Assembly (NCBI RefSeq): GCF_009789225.1
Contig: NZ_WSTA01000035.1
Coordinates: 1-34,318 of the forward strand
Source: Agromyces seonyuensis
GTDB taxonomy: Bacteria; Actinomycetota; Actinomycetes; Actinomycetales; Microbacteriaceae
Length of the DNA: 34,318 nt
Direction: 5' to 3'
Both the position numbers and the translations under genes were made by a program. The notes beneath the pieces are model-generated. The model worked only from the letters and a program-made list of their open reading frames with translations, searched no databases and was not told the DNA's origin. Positions 22,114 through 28,179 of this stretch are shown piece after piece. Each line of letters begins with the position of its first letter. Position 1 is the first letter of the stretch.

Positions 22114-22536
22114 CTACCCGCCGTTGACGCGGTAGCCGCCCTCGATGACGCCGGCGTCCTCGCAGGCGAGTCGCACGGGTTCGGTGATCGTGATCACGTC
22201 GTTGATCGACACGTCGGTACGACCGCTGAGGTCGGTCTGAGCCTTCTTGAATGCTGCTTTCGTCTCGGCCCCGACTTCGGTCAGGCTCGTGAAGGCCTGC
22301 GATGCGGCCTGCGCGACTGCCGTCTGGTAGTCGGCATCGTCGTGGTCCGCAGAAGCGTTGTGGAGCATCGCGGTCAGCGCATTGAGCTCGCCGCAGGCGA
22401 AGGTGTCCTCGGCGCTCGGGGCAGCCGTGGCCTTGGGCTCATCAGCGGCAGCCGCGGTGCTGCAGCCGGCCAGGGCAAGGGCGGGAAGGACAAGCAGCGC
22501 GGTGAGGGCGACGCGGCCGGTTCGGGACTTGATCAT
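22114..22536 (-). CDS. small lipoprotein of unknown function
   Basis: A 140-residue protein with a clear lipoprotein signal: basic MIKSRTGR, a hydrophobic core, and the lipobox LALAGC with Cys25 as lipid-attachment site. A disordered Ala/Thr/Pro linker leads to a mostly helical domain (about residues 43-140). Two further cysteines (FACGEL, LACEDA) could pair. No named family was recognised. It precedes the membrane protein gene on the same strand. The upstream end lies only about 45-80 nt from the right IS1595 remnant, so its promoter may be supplied or disrupted by the IS end. Confidence 0.75.
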   Translation of the reverse strand: MIKSRTGRVALTALLVLPALALAGCSTAAAADEPKATAAPSAEDTFACGELNALTAMLHNASADHDDADYQTAVAQAASQAFTSLTEVGAETKAAFKKAQTDLSGRTDVSINDVITITEPVRLACEDAGVIEGGYRVNGG

Positions 22537-22620
22537 TGAGCGAATCTATCGCCAGGCCGAGCACCGGATCAACAGGGCTCACCCCGATGGCGGATTCCCT
22601 GAGCCGGCACGGATCACCGA

Positions 22621-23152
22621 CTACAAGTACGGATTCGAGAACGGGTCGAGCAGTTCGTCGAGGGGGTGCGGGTCGGTGTGCACGGCCTGTTGGAGGAGTC
22701 GGTAGAACAGCAGGCCGCGGCTGGTCGCGTTGCGCCGGTTGAAGCGGAACGTGAACTCGTCGAGGTAGTAGGGCAGTTGATGCTCGGCGACGCCGTAGTG
22801 CAGGGTGCCCGTCAGCCTGCGCTTCAGCAGCGACGCGGTCAGGTGCACACCCGGCAGCACCGCGGCCGGGTCGGGGGCGTTGTACCCGGTGGCGTACTCG
22901 TGCGTGTAGCCGAGCTCGGAGAGCCGGCGCATCATGCGGGCGCCGGCGGTGTGGATCGTCGAGCCCGGCATCACGCTGTTGGTCGCGAACGCGACCAGGC
23001 CCAGCGTGTTCGGCCGGTCCGCCAGGCCGAGGCGAATCCGGCCGAGCTTACGGCCGGGGCCGGGCTTTTCGACGGCGACCATCACGGTCGCTTTCGTCGT
23101 CGACGCCGCGGAGCGGCCGATGCTGACCCCGCCGACGAACGTCTCATCGACC
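22621..23152 (-). pseudogene. IS1595-family transposase, C-terminal fragment, catalytic Asp lost
   Basis: On the minus strand this piece starts inside the first DDE motif (VDETFVGG at 23152) and runs to a normal-looking C-terminus (RFNRRNATSRGLLFYRLLQQ, stop TAG 22621-22623). The N-terminal zinc-ribbon half is missing. Where the left copy has HTDGARMM, this copy reads HTAGARMM, so the second catalytic Asp is replaced by Ala. It complements the left fragment in extent, yet the point differences show that it comes from a different, diverged IS copy. It is non-functional. Confidence 0.88.
22893..23152 (-). repeat. right arm of a 260-bp inverted repeat
   Basis: Inverted copy of 20827-21086. The match ends on one side where the left copy meets foreign sequence, and on the other where this copy is truncated. 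Both junctions therefore coincide with the limits of the repeat. Confidence 0.85.
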
Positions 23153-23190
23153 CCGACTCGAACCCGTACCTCTACTGGGATCGGGGGTGA
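23153..23190 (+). pseudogene. remnant 3' end of an unknown gene
   Basis: Directly after the IS truncation a plus-strand frame reads PDSNPYLYWDRG and stops at TGA 23188-23190. Almost every codon ends in G or C, as in genuine genes of this genome. Its stop overlaps the ATG of the next frame (TGATG). It may be the tail of a gene removed by the IS event. It also resembles the transposase C-terminus (SNPYL) seen in the right IS copy, so it could be the tail of another IS1595 copy. Confidence 0.35.
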
Positions 23191-23372
23191 TGACGGAGTC
23201 TGTGGATGCGCCCGGGTTCTTATGGCGCGTCTGGGCGGACGGGAGTCATGACTTGCAATGGGCCGATTTCGAAGTTCTCTGCTGTGCAGCGGTTCGCAAC
23301 ATAGTCGACACCGTTCTGGAGGCTCGTCTCGGCGGAACGACGTTCGGTCACGGAGGTTGCGTTCCAGGCTGA
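23190..23372 (+). CDS. small hypothetical protein, possibly truncated
   Basis: A 60-residue frame starting at an ATG that overlaps the stop of the preceding remnant. The first 28 codons have host-like third positions and encode a plausible protein start (MTESVDAPGFLWRVWADGS). After that the codon use decays and the frame looks non-coding, suggesting a truncated gene. The coupling to an upstream gene end resembles effector-immunity pairs, but no family was recognised. A minus-strand frame (23220-23588) competes for the same DNA, and only one is likely to be real. Confidence 0.3.
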   Translation: MTESVDAPGFLWRVWADGSHDLQWADFEVLCCAAVRNIVDTVLEARLGGTTFGHGGCVPG

Positions 23373-23588
23373 TGTGAGCTGAGCATTTGTCACGACGAGC
23401 ATGCTCGTGATGTCATCTGGCAAATGGCCCGTCAGCAAGCTCATCCAAATGCCGATGCAGGCTGCCACGCGCGCTGATGATCTCCGATGACGCGGCACTT
23501 TCGTTTCGGACTGCGGCAAAAGGCGTTCCAACTCGCCTCGAAGCTCTCGCACGCAACACGGGTGAGTGGAGGGTCGAATGTGGCGCAC
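23220..23588 (-). CDS. hypothetical protein
   Basis: A 122-residue frame. The first 35 residues are Arg-rich and may not be translated. From a GTG near residue 41 the composition is protein-like, with a short hydrophobic stretch (VAACIGIWMSLLTG) and then a polar helical region (about 70 residues) ending CTAENFEIGPLQVMTPV. About 70 percent of third positions there are G or C, lower than in the core genes. It could be a small secreted or membrane-attached protein. No family was recognised, and the overlapping plus-strand frame makes the call uncertain. Confidence 0.35.
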   Translation of the reverse strand: MRHIRPSTHPCCVRELRGELERLLPQSETKVPRHRRSSARVAACIGIWMSLLTGHLPDDITSMLVVTNAQLTSAWNATSVTERRSAETSLQNGVDYVANRCTAENFEIGPLQVMTPVRPDAP

Positions 23589-23683
23589 GCGCAGATGTTG
23601 CTGCTCAGAACGATCGCGGCTCCGGCCGCGCCGAAGCGCGACCGGAACCGTCGTCGTCGCGGGCCTACGGCCATACTGTGACG

Positions 23684-23890
23684 ATGCCCCACCAAACTCT
23701 GAAGACGCAAGGGTGGGTGGAATGGGTCAATGGCGTAGTTCCCACGACCACAACCATCCATCAACAGTTCGATTGCCATGCCGTCTTCGGCTACGCGATT
23801 TGGGAAGCCGGGCTCTGGTGGGACTTCGAGACGGCGCGCGGTTCGATTCCGAATTGGTTCACGGATCCACAGAAGTGCAACTGGGCGTGA
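23684..23890 (+). CDS. DUF2599-like small protein, possibly N-terminally truncated
   Basis: A 68-residue frame from ATG 23684. The pattern QGWVEWVNG ... HQQFDCHAVFG ... WWDFETARGS ... KCNWA, with two cysteines and several tryptophans, resembles the C-terminal part of DUF2599 proteins. These are secreted actinobacterial proteins of unknown function and are normally much longer. No signal peptide is present, so either this is a truncated relic or the start lies upstream in sequence that no longer looks coding. CATACT at 23672-23677 sits 6 nt before the ATG and could serve a leaderless transcript. The stop overlaps the GTG of the next gene by 4 nt (GTGA), which argues for a genuine gene pair. 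G+C is visibly lower than in the flanking chromosome. Confidence 0.5.
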   Translation: MPHQTLKTQGWVEWVNGVVPTTTTIHQQFDCHAVFGYAIWEAGLWWDFETARGSIPNWFTDPQKCNWA

Positions 23891-24171
23891 GTGTGGCAAT
23901 CACCTATCGCGCAAAGGTGACCTTGTGGATAGCGGTAGCCAGCCTGGCGGCACTTGCCCTCATCGTCATATTGATCACTTCGACAATCAGGGCCACGCTC
24001 CTAGTCGATCAGGTGCCGGGGGCTGACACAGGCTTGGTCACCACGGAAGCTCTTGATTCTGCGTACGCGACTATGGAGTGGTCTTTCGCGGCGCTCGTCG
24101 CTGTCGTTGTGATCGGGGTGCTGGCACCGGTGGTCGTTCATCACAGAAAACGGACTCGCGGGACTGCATAG
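23887..24171 (+). CDS. small two-TM membrane protein
   Basis: A 94-residue protein starting at GTG 23887 (or GTG 23893). The first TM is LWIAVASLAALALIVILITS. A polar loop of about 30 residues (VDQVPGADTGLVTTEALDSA) probably lies outside the cell. The second TM is FAALVAVVVIGVLAPVVV, and the tail is the basic HHRKRTRGTA. No family was recognised. The 4-nt overlap with the DUF2599-like gene suggests that the two are co-translated. One line of this gene (23941-24000) has 34 G or C in 60 bases, against 45 in 60 for a comparable line of mqo, consistent with acquired DNA. Confidence 0.6.
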   Translation: MSVAITYRAKVTLWIAVASLAALALIVILITSTIRATLLVDQVPGADTGLVTTEALDSAYATMEWSFAALVAVVVIGVLAPVVVHHRKRTRGTA

Positions 24172-24372
24172 GCGATTGATCGGCTGAAGGTGCGACCGGG
24201 TCTGCTGAATCCGATCGGGGGCAGAGCCGTACTCCAGCGCTGCCAACGCGCGTGCCGGGAGAATGCTGCAGGCACCGAACTATCACGACTTCAGTGAGAC
24301 AGATACCCAGAACATAGGTTCGATCGATCGGCAACTCAAACCGCGGACCGTCGGCCCGGTCCGGGAAACGCG

Positions 24373-24405
24373 GAACGCGGGCACCCGATTGGGACGCCCG
24401 CGTTC
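24373..24405 (-). terminator. mqo terminator
   Basis: GAACGCGGGC (24373-24382) pairs with GCCCGCGTTC (24396-24405), with three more G-C pairs inside the loop. It lies 22 nt past the mqo stop on the minus strand and marks the boundary between the conserved chromosome and the accessory region. Confidence 0.75.
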
Positions 24406-24427
24406 GCGGATCGGAGCGCAGTCCGCG

Positions 24428-25909
24428 TCAGGCGACGAGGCCGAGCGCCTCCGCGGTGTCCGCCAGGAGTTCCGCGGCGCGCTTCGGGTCGTCCGAGAGC
24501 TTCGTGCCGTAGCTCGGGATCATTTCGCGCAGCTTCGGCTCCCAGTCATCCATGCGGTCGGGGAAGCACTTGGCGAGCACCTGCAGCATGATCGGGGCCG
24601 CCGTCGAGGCGCCCGGCGAGGCGCCGAGCAGGCCGGCGATCGTGCCGTCGGCTCCGGTGATGACCTCGGTGCCGAACTGGAGGACGCCGCCCTTGCCGGG
24701 CTCGTTCTTCATCACCTGGACGCGCTGGCCGGCGGTGATGAGCTCCCAGTCCTCGCTCTTGACGGTCGGCATGAACGCCTTGAGCGCCTTGACCTTCGTC
24801 GCTCGCGACGCGAAGAGCTCGCTCGCCAGGTACTTCACGAGGTCGAAGTTGCGGAACGCGACCTGCAGCATGGGGCCGAGGTTGTGCAACCGGATCGAGA
24901 ACGGCAGGTCGAACCACGTGCTCGTCTTGAGGAACTTCGGGGTGAAGCCCGCGTACGGTCCGAAGAGCAGCGCGGTCTCGCCGTCGACGACGCGCGTGTC
25001 GAGGTGCGGCACCGACATGGGCGGGGCGCCGACGGCGGCCTTGCCGTAGACCTTCGCCTGGTGCTGCGCCACGAGCTTCGGGTTGGTCGTGCGGAGGAAC
25101 TGCCCGGAGATCGGGAAGCCGCCGAAGCCCTTGATCTCGGGGATGCCCGAGTGCTGCAGGAGCGCGAGGGCCCCGCCGCCGGCGCCCACGAAGACGAACT
25201 TCGCGTTGACGCGCTTCGTCGTGCCGCCGACGAGGTGCTTGACCGTGAGGTCCCACGTGCCGTCGGACTTGCGCCGCTTCAGCCACGTCACCTGGTGGTT
25301 GGTGAAGACCTCGCCGCCCTTGCGCTCGACGTCGACGAGCAGTTCCGCGGTGAGCGCGCCGAAGTCGACATCGGTGCCCGCCTCGATGCGGGTCGCAGCG
25401 ATCTTCTGCTTCGGGTTGCGCTTCTTGGTGAGCAGCGGGGCCCACTTGCCGATCTGCTCGGCGTCCTCGCTGTACTCGAGGCCGTCGAAGAGCGGGTGGC
25501 CCTCGAGCGCCGCGAACCGGCGGCGCAGGTAGTCGATGTCCTTCGAGCCCTGCACGAACGTCATGTGGGGGGCCGTGTTGATGAAGGATGCCTGGCTCGC
25601 GAGCGCACCCGTGCGCACGAGGTGCGCCCAGTACTGCCGGCTCACCTGGAACTGCTCGTTGATGCTGACGGCCTTGGCCGGATCGACCTTGCCGCCCTCG
25701 CCCTCGGGCATGTAGTTGAGCTCGCACAGTGCGGCGTGCCCGGTCCCGGCGTTGTTCCAGGCGTTCGAAGACTCCTGGGCGACCTCGCCCAGGCGCTCGT
25801 AGACGCGGATCGACCAGTCGGGCTGCAGTTCGGAGATGAGGGAGGCGAGCGTGGCGCTCATGATGCCCCCGCCGATGAGCACGACGTCGACGGTTTCTTC
25901 GGGTTTCAC
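24428..25909 (-). CDS. mqo: malate:quinone oxidoreductase
   Basis: A 493-residue FAD-dependent peripheral membrane enzyme that oxidises L-malate to oxaloacetate and passes electrons to the quinone pool, replacing or complementing soluble malate dehydrogenase in the TCA cycle. The N-terminal dinucleotide-binding motif VVLIGGGIMSATLA is at about residues 9-22. Family blocks NNAGTGHAALCELNY, APHMTFVQG, GAGGGALALLQ, FPISGQFLRT and LLGASPGASTAAPIM follow in order, and the length is normal. The start GTG 25909 was chosen because GGAG lies just upstream and the protein then begins KPEETVDVV, as in homologues. It is monocistronic, with a terminator at 24373-24405, and divergent from the response regulator gene. 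Confidence 0.96.
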   Translation of the reverse strand: MKPEETVDVVLIGGGIMSATLASLISELQPDWSIRVYERLGEVAQESSNAWNNAGTGHAALCELNYMPEGEGGKVDPAKAVSINEQFQVSRQYWAHLVRTGALASQASFINTAPHMTFVQGSKDIDYLRRRFAALEGHPLFDGLEYSEDAEQIGKWAPLLTKKRNPKQKIAATRIEAGTDVDFGALTAELLVDVERKGGEVFTNHQVTWLKRRKSDGTWDLTVKHLVGGTTKRVNAKFVFVGAGGGALALLQHSGIPEIKGFGGFPISGQFLRTTNPKLVAQHQAKVYGKAAVGAPPMSVPHLDTRVVDGETALLFGPYAGFTPKFLKTSTWFDLPFSIRLHNLGPMLQVAFRNFDLVKYLASELFASRATKVKALKAFMPTVKSEDWELITAGQRVQVMKNEPGKGGVLQFGTEVITGADGTIAGLLGASPGASTAAPIMLQVLAKCFPDRMDDWEPKLREMIPSYGTKLSDDPKRAAELLADTAEALGLVA

Positions 25910-26082
25910 GATGCTCCAGTCTACGCCGCGAGATCGGGGGCTCTTACCATGCCCCGACCTCGGCGACGCTGTGCGTCGTCGACTGATCGGGGGCGTCCGA
26001 CTCGTGCACTGGCGGCAACGCGGCATTCCCGGCGCGCGCCGCGCCCCGCCCCTAAGCTGGGAACGGTTGGGGCGGGGGGACG

Positions 26083-26994
26083 ATGGGCGACGACGAACCG
26101 GTGGCGGTCATCATCGAGGATGACGCGGACATCCGCGGTCTGCTCGAGGAGGTGCTCTCCCAGGCGGGCTTCCGCACGGTCACGAGCGGCAACGGCATCG
26201 ACGGCGTCGAGGCCGTCCGCGAGCACGCGCCGACGGTCGTGACGCTCGACGTCAGCCTGCCCGGCATCGACGGGTTCGAGACGGCGAAGCGCATCCGGGA
26301 GTTCAGCGACACCTACATCGTGATGCTGACGGCGCGCACCGAGGAGATCGACGCGCTCCAGGGTCTCGAGTCGGGCGCCGACGACTACGTCGCGAAGCCG
26401 TTCCGCCCGCGCGAATTCCGCGCGCGCATCGCCGCGATGCTCCGTCGGCCCCGGGCGCTCGGCCAGCCGGCCGACGACCTCGAGCCGACGCAGCCCCTGT
26501 CGCCGACGATCGTCGAGGCCGCGGGCGTCGGTGCGGCTGCCGACGTCGTGGGCGAGACCGTCGGAGCCGGGGCGCCGGCCCTGACGGTCGAGCATCCGCC
26601 GTTCGATCCGGCACTCGCCGAGCCGACGACCGACGCGGTCCCGCTCAGCGACGACGAGACGACCGGCTGGATCGAGCATCGCGGGCTGCGGCTGCACCCG
26701 CAGATCCGGGTGGTGAGCGTCGACGGCGAACCGGTGGAGCTCACCCGCACCGAGTTCGACCTGCTCGCGATGCTGCTCGAGAGCGGGCGACGCGTGCGCA
26801 GCAAGACCGACCTCGCGCTCGCCCTGCACGGGCAGCAGCCCGCCGACGACGCCTTCGTCAGCGACGCCGACCGCCGGGCCGTCGAGGTGCACCTGGCGAA
26901 CCTGCGCCGCAAGCTCGGCGAGGCCGCCGCGGACCCGCGCTGGATCGAGACCGTGCGCGGCGTCGGCTACCGCCTCACCGCGGTCGACGCGTAG
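26083..26994 (+). CDS. OmpR/PhoB-type response regulator with a long linker
   Basis: A 303-residue two-component response regulator. The receiver domain (about 1-120) has the acidic pair Asp13/Asp14, phospho-acceptor Asp56 (TLDVSLPG), MLTAR and the conserved KPF lysine. The C-terminal winged-helix DNA-binding domain (about 205-303) is recognised by LTRTEFDLLAMLL and HLANLRRKLGE ... RGVGYRLT. Between them is an Ala/Pro/Val/Glu-rich linker of about 75 residues, far longer than usual. GGGGGGA lies just before ATG 26083, and TAAGCT (26053-26058) is a possible -10 box. It converges with the GGDEF-like and histidine kinase genes, which end 12 bp away. They are the obvious partners although transcribed from the opposite strand. 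Confidence 0.93.
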   Translation: MGDDEPVAVIIEDDADIRGLLEEVLSQAGFRTVTSGNGIDGVEAVREHAPTVVTLDVSLPGIDGFETAKRIREFSDTYIVMLTARTEEIDALQGLESGADDYVAKPFRPREFRARIAAMLRRPRALGQPADDLEPTQPLSPTIVEAAGVGAAADVVGETVGAGAPALTVEHPPFDPALAEPTTDAVPLSDDETTGWIEHRGLRLHPQIRVVSVDGEPVELTRTEFDLLAMLLESGRRVRSKTDLALALHGQQPADDAFVSDADRRAVEVHLANLRRKLGEAAADPRWIETVRGVGYRLTAVDA

Positions 26995-27006
26995 CGACTG
27001 CCGGGG

Positions 27007-28179
27007 TCAGGCGCCCTCGCCGCGCGCCGCGACGACGACCTCGTCACCGCCCTCCGCCTGCGCCTCGGTGACGGCCCTCCGGGCCGCCGCGACGAGCTCG
27101 TCGTAGTCGTAGCCAGCCGCGTCGGTGCCGGCGAGCCCGATCGAGGCCGTGAGCGTGACCCCGACCTCGCCCGGCTCGTCCAGGTCGCGGAGGCCGGCCT
27201 GGATCGCCCGGGCGCGCTCGACGACGGCCTCGATCGACGGGCCCGGCAGCAGCATCCGGTACTCGCCGGGCGTCGAGGCGTGGCCGATGACGGCGCCCGG
27301 CGGAGCGCTCCGACGCAGCGATGCCGTGGACTCCGCGAGGAACACCTCGACGCTGCCGCGGCCGTAGGCCTGCTGAAGCGTCTCGCGATCGTCGATCTCG
27401 ATGTCCATGAGCACGAGCTGCACCCGGTGGTAGGTGCCCCGATCGAGCTGATCGCGCGCGAGCGCCTCGAACGACGCCTCGTCGAGCATCTCCGTCGTCA
27501 GGCTCCGCCGATCGGCGCGCCCGCCGATCGAGCCGTCCAGGCGCACGCTCTGCATCTGCACGATCGTCACCGTCGTGACGATGACGACGGCGATGTAGCC
27601 GAGACCCGTCGTCGCAGAACCGAACCAGGTGACGACGAACTCGTCGGGGCCGCGGATCAGATAGGCGATCGGCCGCAGCAGGCTGTAGCCCACGGCGAAC
27701 AGCAGGAAGATCGACAGGCTCCGCGCCGTCGGGTTGCCGCCGAGGTCGCCACCGCGGAACTCGAGGGCCGCGAGCAACGCTCCGGCGGCCACTGCGATCG
27801 AGAGCACGATGGCGCCCGCCCACTCGTCGGCTTCGGGTCCGTCCGCGAAGACGGCGCCCAGCACGGCGACCGCCGCGATCGGCGCGAGCCACCCGAAGGT
27901 CCGCGGGCGGCGGTTGGCGGCGCGGGCGCCGCTCCAGAGATAGAGGGGCGCGGCCGCCGCGGCCGCATGCCCGATCGCGCGGCCGACCCACGACACGTCG
28001 CTGCGCAGGTGCCAGATCGAGTAGGCGATCGAGGCGAGCATCGCCGCCACGTACATGAGCGCCCAGTACCGGCCGGCGAGGTCCGGACGCCGCAGGAACG
28101 CGTCGATGAGGAACAGCCCGCCGCAGACGGCCGTCACCACGGTCGCGGCGAGCTGCACGGTGCCCACGTCGACGTTCAT
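27007..28179 (-). CDS. 7-TM protein with degenerate GGDEF domain
   Basis: A 390-residue protein with seven TM segments (about residues 8-230) and a C-terminal cytoplasmic GGDEF-type domain. The fold features are visible: VLMDIEIDDRETLQQAYG near the start of the domain and VTLTASIGLAG near the end. The signature GGDEF is replaced by TPGEY (303-307), and the usual metal-binding Asp and substrate residues are not in place. It is therefore unlikely to make c-di-GMP and may bind nucleotide or signal by protein contact. The start ATG 28179 overlaps the histidine kinase stop by 4 nt (ATGA), with GAGGAGGCGG just upstream. The two are translationally coupled and probably work at the same membrane site. 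Confidence 0.85.
   Translation of the reverse strand: MNVDVGTVQLAATVVTAVCGGLFLIDAFLRRPDLAGRYWALMYVAAMLASIAYSIWHLRSDVSWVGRAIGHAAAAAAPLYLWSGARAANRRPRTFGWLAPIAAVAVLGAVFADGPEADEWAGAIVLSIAVAAGALLAALEFRGGDLGGNPTARSLSIFLLFAVGYSLLRPIAYLIRGPDEFVVTWFGSATTGLGYIAVVIVTTVTIVQMQSVRLDGSIGGRADRRSLTTEMLDEASFEALARDQLDRGTYHRVQLVLMDIEIDDRETLQQAYGRGSVEVFLAESTASLRRSAPPGAVIGHASTPGEYRMLLPGPSIEAVVERARAIQAGLRDLDEPGEVGVTLTASIGLAGTDAAGYDYDELVAAARRAVTEAQAEGGDEVVVAARGEGA

Larger units (their letters stand above)
20384..23152. mobile_element. rearranged IS1595-family island
   Basis: Two partial IS1595/ISXO2-like copies lie in opposite orientation. The left one (plus strand) keeps the N-terminal two thirds of the transposase; the right one (minus strand) keeps the C-terminal half. 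They overlap by a shared 260-bp segment and enclose about 1.8 kb with a lipoprotein gene and a membrane-protein gene. Candidate terminal-repeat traces are ACCGGAATGGC (20393-20403) and ACCCCGATGGC (22581-22591), an 8 of 11 match, so the ends are uncertain. No target-site duplication could be identified. Neither copy encodes a complete transposase, so the element is inactive on its own. Confidence 0.6.

Noticed and set aside
24263-26242. 659-codon plus-strand frame opposite mqo
   Set aside because: Antisense shadow of mqo with repetitive Arg/Glu/Leu composition.
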